Position numbers and translations under genes: made by a program. DNA of 7,541 nt from an uncultured Eubacteriales bacterium (lineage in GTDB: Bacteria > Bacillota > Clostridia > Oscillospirales > Acutalibacteraceae). Of the stretch, positions 1 through 4,413 are shown in pieces (positions within the stretch are counted from its first letter, which is position 1; the number at the start of each line of letters is the position of its first letter). The DNA lies in contig CAKSQZ010000038.1 in the NCBI GenBank assembly GCA_934486895.1, positions 1 to 7,541 on the forward strand, written 5' to 3'. The notes under the pieces are model-generated. The model made no database searches. It was not told where the DNA came from and worked only from the letters and a program-made list of their open reading frames with translations.

Positions 1-26
1 CAAGCGGGACGCTTGTGATTTCTTTC

Positions 27-56
27 GTACATTTCTTTTTCACAAAAGAAATGTAC
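27..56. repeat. Perfect 13-base inverted repeat (hairpin)
   Basis: The arms GTACATTTCTTTT (27-39) and AAAAGAAATGTAC (44-56) are exact reverse complements separated by the four bases TCAC. A smaller perfect hairpin, CAAGCG-GGA-CGCTTG, lies at 1-15. The left arm is preceded by TTTCTTTC, so TTTCTTT occurs twice in series. Such a compact palindrome outside genes resembles a dispersed REP- or MITE-like repeat, which is an inference. It could also act as a terminator for a gene to the left of the window. Confidence 0.8.
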
Positions 57-115
57 CCCTGCGGGAGCAAATAATTATAAATTGTACTGTTTTAACATAG
101 GGATTTTGTGCGATA

Positions 116-148
116 GGATAGAAAATACCCGACCATTGCCATGGTGGG
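116..148 (-). terminator. Terminator-like hairpin, degenerate copy
   Basis: Read on the minus strand, CCCACCAT and ATGGTCGGG pair around a GGCA loop with one bulged C, followed by TATTTTCT. It lies in the left member of an 81-base-spaced direct repeat whose right member contains the stronger terminator at 202-240. It may be a second, weaker stop for jag-operon transcription. Confidence 0.4.
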
Positions 149-154
149 CAGGCC

Positions 155-177
155 GGCGGCAATGCCGCGGATATGCC
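155..177. repeat. 23-base element, left copy of inverted pair
   Basis: This element begins GGCGGCAATGCCGC and recurs in reverse orientation at 395-417 with a single base difference. It contains the near-palindrome GCGGCA-A-TGCCGC, so each copy can also fold alone. Confidence 0.7.
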
Positions 178-201
178 GCGGGGAGTTTGTGCGATTGGGC
201 A

Positions 202-240
202 CAAAAAATGCCCGACAAGAAGATAAGTTCTTGTCGAGCA
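202..240 (-). terminator. Rho-independent terminator of the rpmH-jag operon
   Basis: On the minus strand CGACAAGAA (from 236-228) pairs perfectly with TTCTTGTCG (221-213) around a six-base loop. The stem extends by TGC/GCA across a small internal mismatch and is followed by TTTTTTG (208-202). It lies about 180 bases after the jag stop codon with no gene between, so it is the most likely end of that operon. A smaller hairpin GGGCA/TGCCC (197-213) overlaps its T-tract. Confidence 0.65.
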
Positions 241-356
241 TAAAAGGTTAGAAAATATGATAGCCGATTACGGTATGCCAACCGTGGCAACGGCGGTATG
301 CCAACCGTGGCAACGGTCGAGCATTAAAGGTTCGTAAATATGATAGCCGATTACGG
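234..356. repeat. Direct repeat pair, 83-base spacing
   Basis: Positions 234-273 and 317-356 match closely. Both start TCGAGCAT and end ATGATAGCCGATTACGG, with only a few differences in the middle. Between them lies the 23-base tandem duplication at 271-316. The arrangement suggests stepwise duplication of a composite unit. Confidence 0.8.
271..316. repeat. Perfect 23-base tandem duplication
   Basis: Two identical 23-base units (271-293 and 294-316) start CGGTATGCC and end GGCAACGG. Each contains the small palindrome TGCC-AACCGT-GGCA. They resemble the hairpin modules found again at 354-417. Confidence 0.9.
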
Positions 357-417
357 CAAACCGACTTTGTCGGCGGCAAAGCAACTTCGTTGCCGGCATA
401 TCTGCGGCATTGCCGCC
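354..417. repeat. Chain of three short hairpin modules
   Basis: Three adjoining modules of 20, 23 and 21 bases (354-373, 374-396, 397-417) each contain a different perfect or near-perfect palindrome: CCGAC-TTT-GTCGG, GCAAC-TTC-GTTGC and GCGGCA-TTGCCGC. The last one ends one base before the jag stop codon (419). The first two begin CGGCAAA and end CGG, so they look like variants of one unit whose stem changed on both sides together. Confidence 0.65.
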
Positions 418-418
418 T

Positions 419-1429
419 TTATTTGATTATGCCGTAAAGGGGGAGATCTGCGGTATCCTTACGGGGCTCGCGGGTCGGAGCCTGCGAATACTGCGGACGG
501 TCGTTTCTTCTGCCGCCTCTGCGATCATTTCTTCCGCCGCCTCTGCGATCGTTTCTTCCGCCGCGATACCCGCCGCCGCGGGAATCCGCGCGATAACTGC
601 GCTGATCCATCGAAGTACCGATAATAACGCGTCTGCGATCGTTCTCACCGACCGACCAGCTCATAACGCCCTCGATCGGCTGAACCGCATTATGGATAAT
701 ACGGCGTTCATAAGCATTCATCGGCTCAAGCGCATAATTGCGATCCTTTTCAAGCGCCTTTTTAGCGGTGCGCTCGGCAAGCTCGCAAAGAGTCTTTCTG
801 CGTTTTTCGCGGTATCCGCCGGGATTAAGAGTTATTCTCAGATAATCCTCATGCTCGCGGTTTGCGATAAGCGAGCAGAGATGCTGAAGCGAATCAAGAG
901 TATCGCCCTTTCTGCCGATAGCAACACCGAGACCCTTACCGTCGAACGCGAGTTCATAACCGTCAGCGGTCTTATACGCGGTGGTGCGGACGCCTTCAAC
1001 GCCCATTTTTTCCAGCACATCGCTAAGATAGCTGATCGTCGGGACGAGCACGGTATATTCCTCGCTGCCCTCAGTGAGCTCTGTCATAACAGTTTCATCG
1101 TCTGCCGAAACGCTCGCGTCCGCCGAAGTCTGTTTTTCGGGCGGAAGCGGTCTGCGCGGCTTCTCCTGTTTTGCGGATTTATTCGCCTGTGCGGGCTTAT
1201 CCTGCTTTGCGGGTTTTGCCGCCTTCTGCGGCTTTGCGGGTTTATCCTCTTTGCCGACCGAAAGCGTCACCTTAGCGGGACTGCCTCCGAAAATGCCGAG
1301 AGTTTTCTTATGGGGCTGCTGAATATCTGTTATCTCAAAGTCGTCACCGTCATTGATACCGAGCTGAGCCTTGGCTGCCGCCATAGCTTCCTCGACCGTT
1401 TTGCCGGTGCCGGTTGCCTGTTTTATCAT
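419..1429 (-). CDS. jag: Jag/KhpB RNA-binding protein with RGG-rich tail
   Basis: This is the KH-R3H protein known as Jag or KhpB. In Gram-positive bacteria the family binds RNA and is linked to cell elongation and division with KhpA; the name comes from its place beside spoIIIJ. Seen in the 336 residues: a Jag_N domain at 1-58 (ending LGIFGGSPAKVTL), a Lys/Ala/Pro-rich linker at about 59-100, a type II KH domain with the GRKG loop at 172-175, and an R3H domain with R242 and H246 (YERRIIH). After residue 277 comes an extra low-complexity tail with repeated RGG and GGRNDRR units, which common homologues I remember lack. The start has an AAAGGA site at 1442-1447, 12 bases upstream. It follows yidC after 103 bases and is last in the operon. 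Confidence 0.95.
   Translation of the reverse strand: MIKQATGTGKTVEEAMAAAKAQLGINDGDDFEITDIQQPHKKTLGIFGGSPAKVTLSVGKEDKPAKPQKAAKPAKQDKPAQANKSAKQEKPRRPLPPEKQTSADASVSADDETVMTELTEGSEEYTVLVPTISYLSDVLEKMGVEGVRTTAYKTADGYELAFDGKGLGVAIGRKGDTLDSLQHLCSLIANREHEDYLRITLNPGGYREKRRKTLCELAERTAKKALEKDRNYALEPMNAYERRIIHNAVQPIEGVMSWSVGENDRRRVIIGTSMDQRSYRADSRGGGYRGGRNDRRGGGRNDRRGGRRNDRPQYSQAPTREPRKDTADLPLYGIIK
502..564 (-). repeat. 24-base tandem repeat inside jag, about 2.6 copies
   Basis: Units at 502-525 and 526-549 differ at only two positions, and a third at 550 matches for about 15 bases. The period is a multiple of three, so it encodes an eight-residue repeat of the type GGRNDRRG at about residues 289-310 of Jag. 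Such repeats can gain or lose units in frame, so tail length may vary between strains. Confidence 0.85.
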
Positions 1430-1532
1430 TTAATTTGTCATTCCTTTCAGTTGCGCTCAAGCCCTCAATCACGAAAACCAATAATTCCCGAGGGCGTCGG
1501 CGCTGTAAGGACCGCCTGAAAGCGGCGCCTGA

Positions 1533-2342
1533 TCAGTCGGCGGGATTTTCAGCCGACTTTTTTATTTTTTCGTTTTCGAGCTGTCTGCGCTTGTATCCTG
1601 CCTTAACGGTCTCCTTAGCGAGCAGCTTGTTGGGAGCATACACATGGTTTACAACGAGCATTATCACCATATTAACGAGGTTTGAATAGATCCAGTAAAG
1701 ACCGACCGCCGCCGGAACGGTGAACGCGATCCAGATCGAGAAGATCGGCATGATGAGCATCATCATTTTCATAGAGCCGCCTGCCATATCCGCCTGCGGA
1801 TTACTATGCTTCTGCTGAGCGGTCGAGATCATCGAAGAAACGAGCGCGGCAACACCCGAAAGGATCGGGATAAGCCAGATCCAGTCGAATTTGTTGATAA
1901 TGTCGGTGGAGAACTGCGGTGTCTGCGCAAGGTCGATCCCGAAAAGACTGTATGCAGGTGTGCCCGCTGCGATCTTTGTTGTGCCGTCGGCATTGTAGAT
2001 CATGGATCTGATAGCGCTGTAAACACCCATCAGCAGCACCATGCGGATCATCATCGGCAGGCAGCCGCCTGTCATGCTGACATTTTCACGCTGATACAGC
2101 TCCTGCATCGCTGTCTGATATTTCATTTTATCGTTGCCGTACTTTTCCTTGAGCGCATCGAGCTTCGGCTTCAGACGAGCCTGCTTCGCAGTCGATTTCT
2201 GCTGCTTGATAGTGAGCGGAATAAGGCAAAGGTTGACGATGATCGTGAAAACGAGGATCGAAACCGCATAGTATCCGCAAACGGCGTTGAGTCCTTCGAG
2301 CGCATATTTGAGCGGTGAAAATATAATATCAAAGATTCCCAT
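1533..2342 (-). CDS. yidC: YidC/SpoIIIJ/Oxa1 membrane protein insertase
   Basis: The protein inserts and folds membrane proteins, alone or with the Sec translocon. The start chosen is the ATG at 2342 (MGIFDIIFSPLKY), with AAAGGA at 2351-2356 eight bases upstream; an open frame runs further upstream but its extra residues do not resemble the family. The product is 269 residues. It has the Gram-positive five-helix layout: hydrophobic segments at about 24-45, 94-116, 155-173, 194-212 and 213-231, a charged cytoplasmic hairpin at 46-90 and a basic tail. GGCLPMMIRM (92-101) and VPAAVGLYWIYSN (209-221) match family signatures. There is no lipobox near the start. The groove arginine expected near residue 37 is Asn, while the usual Gln of the IQMP motif is Arg100. 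A 215-base gap separates it from yidD. Confidence 0.95.
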   Translation of the reverse strand: MGIFDIIFSPLKYALEGLNAVCGYYAVSILVFTIIVNLCLIPLTIKQQKSTAKQARLKPKLDALKEKYGNDKMKYQTAMQELYQRENVSMTGGCLPMMIRMVLLMGVYSAIRSMIYNADGTTKIAAGTPAYSLFGIDLAQTPQFSTDIINKFDWIWLIPILSGVAALVSSMISTAQQKHSNPQADMAGGSMKMMMLIMPIFSIWIAFTVPAAVGLYWIYSNLVNMVIMLVVNHVYAPNKLLAKETVKAGYKRRQLENEKIKKSAENPAD

Positions 2343-2557
2343 CAGGTTTTTCCTTTCATAACAGAGCCGGCAAATCGGAACCGACTGCACCGAATCGCCG
2401 TGTTGTACGAGCACCTGTCGCTAAGATAGAATTTAAATTAAAACCGGTAAAACCGCCGGTGGCCGCCGCAGCCGTAAACATCACAGCCGACCGAGCAACA
2501 CACAGCCGCAGTGACAGCATATCCGCCTTATTAAAGCGTGACCGCACGGCATGTCCC
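2343..2557 (-). other. yidD-yidC intergenic gap
   Basis: The gap is 215 bases, long for this operon. Reading on the minus strand it holds a short ACCGG/CCGGT hairpin followed by TTTTAATTT (about 2438-2460), which may be a weak attenuator. A possible weak promoter follows, TTTACC and TATCTT with 17 bases between, matching consensus at four of six positions each. A 23-codon Cys-rich open frame lies at 2481-2552. None of these is strong enough to call as a gene or confirmed signal. Confidence 0.4.
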
Positions 2558-2803
2558 CTAGCGGGGTCGGCGCTTTTTGAAACCCGGCCACTCGGTCGGG
2601 ACAGGATCGTATCCGCCGTCGTAAAACGGGTTGCATCGGCAAACCCTTTTGATTGCAAGCCATAAGCCTTTGATCGCGCCGAACCGCCTGAACGCTTCGA
2701 TCGCATATTCCGAGCAGGTCGGTGTGAACCGGCAGCAGGGAGGCTTCAGCGGAGAGATTATCTTGCGGTACAGCGTTACAAAAAAGATAAAAACATATCT
2801 CAT
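2558..2803 (-). CDS. yidD: YidD membrane protein insertion efficiency factor
   Basis: A small membrane-associated protein that assists YidC-dependent insertion; the mechanism in the family is poorly known. The 81 residues carry the full family signature: an amphipathic N-terminal stretch (residues 1-18), then YRKIISPLKPPCCRFTPTCS, SEYAIEAF, and CNPFYDGGYDPVP, with the conserved cysteines and the GGYDPVP end. The length is normal. Its ATG overlaps the rnpA stop by four bases (ATGA at 2800-2803), which suggests translational coupling. The hydrophilic tail KKRRPR ends at a TAG codon. Confidence 0.96.
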   Translation of the reverse strand: MRYVFIFFVTLYRKIISPLKPPCCRFTPTCSEYAIEAFRRFGAIKGLWLAIKRVCRCNPFYDGGYDPVPTEWPGFKKRRPR

Positions 2804-3150
2804 TTTATAATGCCCGCTTTTTCATAGATCCCGCGAAGCTGAGCTTCTATTACAGTGCTCTTGACAGATACAGCCTTTGTCCTCGCGACGATCACGACAT
2901 CGTACCCGATAAGAGAGCTTTTGATCTCTTGATCCTTCAAAAGCTCGCAAAATGCGTGCCGCATAACACGGCGCGCGCGGTTGCGCTCAACGGCGCACCC
3001 GATCTTTTTTCCGGCGGTGAGCCCCAGCCGACATTCCTGCCGGCGGTTCTTCACAAAATACACTGCGATTGCGGGAGCAACAAACGACCGCCCGCGATAA
3101 TACGCACGCCGAAAATCCTTGTTAAGGTCAAGCGGCTTATACGCTTTCAA
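2800..3150 (-). CDS. rnpA: Ribonuclease P protein component
   Basis: The basic protein subunit of RNase P binds the catalytic RNA and helps it remove 5' leaders from pre-tRNAs in the cytoplasm. The 116-residue product has the typical length. The RNR-type signature is seen as ERNRARRVMRHAF around residues 55-67, preceded by LGLTAGKKIG; the N-terminal LNKDFRRAYYRGRSF matches the region that normally holds the FxxxxxxG motif. The ATG at 3150 has AGGTGG ending four bases upstream, so spacing is short. It starts 20 bases after the rpmH stop and overlaps yidD by four bases. Confidence 0.96.
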   Translation of the reverse strand: MKAYKPLDLNKDFRRAYYRGRSFVAPAIAVYFVKNRRQECRLGLTAGKKIGCAVERNRARRVMRHAFCELLKDQEIKSSLIGYDVVIVARTKAVSVKSTVIEAQLRGIYEKAGIIK

Positions 3151-3170
3151 CTGACCACCTGCTTTAAATC

Positions 3171-3305
3171 TCAGTGGCTGAGGCGTTTTCTGCCTTTAGC
3201 GCGTCTGCGCGCGAGAACCTTTCTGCCGTTTGCGTCGGACATACGCTTTCTGAAACCGTGTACCTTTTTGCGGTGACGCTTCTTAGGCTGGTAAGTTCTT
3301 AACAT
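3171..3305 (-). CDS. rpmH: 50S ribosomal protein L34
   Basis: A 44-residue, very basic protein starting MLRTYQPKKRHRKKVHGFRK and ending RAKGRKRLSH, an almost textbook L34. It is a component of the large ribosomal subunit. The ATG at 3305 is preceded by GGAG at 3316-3319, with a 10-base spacer. It is the first gene of the operon, behind a near-consensus promoter and a leader of about 100 bases. In many bacteria dnaA lies divergently just upstream; here an AbrB-type gene occupies that side. Confidence 0.98.
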   Translation of the reverse strand: MLRTYQPKKRHRKKVHGFRKRMSDANGRKVLARRRAKGRKRLSH

Positions 3306-3357
3306 GATTATCACACTCCGTTTGTTTTTGTATTCTGCTTTTGTCCCTCAGTGATGC

Positions 3358-3372
3358 GGCGCAGAAGGCGCC
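3358..3372 (-). promoter_or_regulatory. Hairpin in the rpmH leader
   Basis: GGCGC and GCGCC pair perfectly around a five-base loop in the middle of the untranslated rpmH leader. Its function is unknown; it could stabilise the transcript or take part in control. I do not recognise a known riboswitch or r-protein leader. Confidence 0.4.
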
Positions 3373-3414
3373 TGTGAAGTAAGCCAATGCGGGATTTTTC
3401 GCATAACCAATAGA

Positions 3415-3443
3415 ATTATATACTATTTATTGCGTTTCGTCAA
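3415..3443 (-). promoter_or_regulatory. Sigma-A promoter of the rpmH operon
   Basis: On the minus strand TTGACG (3443-3438) and TATAAT (3420-3415) are separated by exactly 17 bases. The -10 is a perfect consensus and the -35 matches five of six. Upstream bases 3444-3475 are almost pure A/T, which fits an UP element. Transcription would start near 3408. Confidence 0.85.
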
Positions 3444-3559
3444 TAAAATTTTTTGAAAATTATCAATATTTTTTTCGGCTGTCTATATATAGTATTGCTT
3501 TGCGTGAGCGTGGTTATATGTAGCGAAACGGACGCCCGACACAGTGCCTGCAGGATAAC

Positions 3560-3594
3560 AAAAAACACCGCTTCGGTCAGGTACCGAGCGGCGC
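3560..3594 (-). terminator. Terminator of the AbrB-family gene
   Basis: On the minus strand CGCCGCTCGGT pairs with ACCGAAGCGGTG around a short loop, with one bulged A and one G-T pair, and runs into TTTTTTG (3565-3560). It is about 60 bases past the stop codon of the AbrB-family gene and upstream of the rpmH promoter, so it separates the two units. Confidence 0.75.
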
Positions 3595-3655
3595 TTTGGC
3601 TAACAAATGTTTTTTTAAAATTATGTGCCCTGGGCCAGTTTGATCGAAATGCCGA

Positions 3656-3898
3656 TCAGTGTGCTTTGATTCTTTCGATGCAAGCACGGCAAAGTGTGTG
3701 CTCACCGATATGTTCGATGTTCTCATGACCGCCGCAAAGCGAGCAAGCGAGAACGCTCTTTGTGAGAATGATCTTATTGCCGTCGATGCTGATAGCAAGA
3801 CGGTTTCCTGTTTCAATGTTGAAATTTCTTCTGATTTCTTTCGGGATAACGATTCTTCCGAGGTCGTCTACCGGTCTCTCTACTCCTGTTGATATCAT
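3656..3898 (-). CDS. AbrB/SpoVT-family DNA-binding protein with zinc-ribbon-like tail
   Basis: An 80-residue transcription regulator. Residues 5-47 form the AbrB/SpoVT swapped-hairpin domain: RPVDDLGRIVIPKEIRRNFN followed by IETGNRLAISIDGNKIILTK. Proteins of this type bind DNA as dimers or tetramers and often control transition-state or sporulation genes. Residues 48-80 add a tail with C52-x2-C55 and C70-x2-C73, which fits a small zinc ribbon. The ATG at 3898 has GGA at 3910-3912 upstream. It is a one-gene unit with its own promoter and terminator. The targets are unknown; its place beside the parA/parS region is suggestive only. I give no symbol because abrB, spoVT and related genes cannot be told apart here. 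Confidence 0.9.
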   Translation of the reverse strand: MISTGVERPVDDLGRIVIPKEIRRNFNIETGNRLAISIDGNKIILTKSVLACSLCGGHENIEHIGEHTLCRACIERIKAH

Positions 3899-3943
3899 GG
3901 ATAGTCACATCCTTGTCTTTCATATAATTTTGTTAGCAATATT

Positions 3944-3972
3944 ATTCTACCATACAAAACACAATTTGTAAA
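3944..3972 (-). promoter_or_regulatory. Promoter of the AbrB-family gene
   Basis: On the minus strand TTTACA (3972-3967) and TAGAAT (3949-3944) are separated by 17 bases; each matches the sigma-A consensus at five of six positions. Transcription would start near 3937, giving a leader of about 39 bases. Confidence 0.75.
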
Positions 3973-4247
3973 TACCTAATTTCGTTTTTTTGTAAAATTT
4001 TTTTGAAATTCCTACACTTTATTCAAAATTTGCACATTTTATCGGAAAAACTTTCCGCACATTCACTTCTTTGGCGAAAAGTCCCCCTTTCATTCGCCGA
4101 ATTGTCGAGTGAAGCCGCCGTGTTTCTTCTTTGCGTTGTTTTTGTTCGACTTTTTTCGACACCGCCGCCTACATTATTATATATGCGGATATACGAAGCT
4201 GCCGCCGCTGTTATACATCTGTTGTCGCCGCCGCGCAGCAGAAAAAA

Positions 4248-4263
4248 TGTTTCACATGAAACA
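4248..4263. promoter_or_regulatory. parS: parS centromere site (ParB/Spo0J-binding)
   Basis: The 16 bases TGTTTCACATGAAACA match the bacterial parS consensus TGTTTCACGTGAAACA at 15 of 16 positions; the one change is at the centre. The palindrome extends into AAAA on the left and TTTT on the right (4244-4267). ParB dimers load here with CTP, spread along the DNA and recruit SMC. It lies about 150 bases upstream of parA. Confidence 0.92.
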
Positions 4264-4301
4264 TTTTCACGCCGAACCGCCGCTGATTTTGAAATTTATG
4301 C

Positions 4302-4330
4302 TTTAAAAACGAGCCGCAATGTGCTATACT
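4302..4330 (+). promoter_or_regulatory. Extended -10 promoter of parA-parB-serS
   Basis: TATACT (4325-4330) is preceded by TGC, giving an extended -10 (TGnTATACT). A weak -35, TTTAAA, lies 17 bases upstream at 4302-4307. Just downstream is the inverted repeat TGCAC-AAAATG-GTGCA (4343-4358), which would sit at the start of the transcript and could be an operator or leader hairpin. Confidence 0.6.
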
Positions 4331-4413
4331 TGATATTAGCAATGCACAAAATGGTGCAAATTCGATCGCAGACAAATCGGTCTGCGCGGCTGAAACGGAG
4401 ATGAAACGCAGAA

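Larger units (their letters stand above)
105..216. repeat. Direct repeat pair, 81-base spacing
   Basis: Positions 105-133 and 186-216 share the start TTTGTGCGAT and the end CCCGAC around a variable A-rich middle, with a 2-base length difference. The copies are imperfect, suggesting an old duplication. Each copy overlaps the distal part of a minus-strand terminator-like structure. Confidence 0.6.
1..418. other. Gene-free repeat-rich region downstream of jag
   Basis: No credible gene is present in these 418 bases; the longest open frame (minus strand, 75-290) is built from repeat sequence and lacks any recognisable domain. The stretch holds a 6-base hairpin (1-15), a perfect 13-base hairpin (27-56), two direct-repeat pairs with spacings of 81 and 83 bases, a perfect 23-base tandem duplication (271-316), a chain of short hairpin modules up to base 417, and two terminator-like hairpins reading on the minus strand. 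In many Firmicutes mnmE follows jag here; it is not in the window. Confidence 0.8.
3899..4413. other. Non-coding switch region upstream of parA
   Basis: These 515 bases separate leftward from rightward genes. The left third (3915-4040) is very A/T-rich with T-runs at 3986-3992 and 4000-4006. A perfect six-base hairpin CGGAAA-AAC-TTTCCG lies at 4043-4057. Then come parS and the parA promoter. One open frame (4003-4404, plus) crosses parS and the promoter and shows no domain, so I treat it as chance. I found only poor matches to DnaA boxes, for example ATTTGCACA at 4028-4036. Confidence 0.7.

Noticed and set aside
75..290. Minus-strand 71-residue open frame in the repeat region
   Set aside because: It consists of the repeat units and the terminator hairpins translated by chance.
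234..417. Possible CRISPR array
   Set aside because: The repeats are not regularly alternated with unique spacers of constant length; units are tandem or adjoining hairpins and there are only two true long copies.
410..1519. Long plus-strand open frame of 369 residues opposite jag
   Set aside because: It is the antisense shadow of jag; its Ala/Ser and Leu/Cys runs come from the Lys/Ala and RGG repeats read backwards. The minus-strand product has clear KH and R3H domains.
2343..2414. Longer yidC start at 2414 adding 24 residues
   Set aside because: The added residues (MLVQHGDSVQ...) are hydrophilic and unlike family N-termini, while the ATG at 2342 has a well-placed AAAGGA site.
3453..3728. 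Plus-strand 91-residue open frame with a signal-peptide-like start (MKIINIFFGCLYIVLLCVSV)
   Set aside because: It has no clear ribosome binding site, its second half is antisense to the AbrB-type gene and it runs through that gene's terminator. The hydrophobic start is explained by A/T-rich promoter-flanking DNA.
3805..3830. Second parS-like site (TGTTTCAATGTTGAAAT)
   Set aside because: It lies within the AbrB-type coding sequence, has the wrong spacing and lacks the CACGTG-like centre.
4028..4061. DnaA boxes marking an origin (ATTTGCACA, TTCCGCACA)
   Set aside because: These are one- and two-mismatch matches to TTWTNCACA, isolated and not in a cluster, so they are weak evidence for oriC.
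4003..4404. Plus-strand 133-residue open frame upstream of parA
   Set aside because: It starts at TTG without a ribosome binding site, crosses parS and the parA promoter, and shows no domain or sensible composition.
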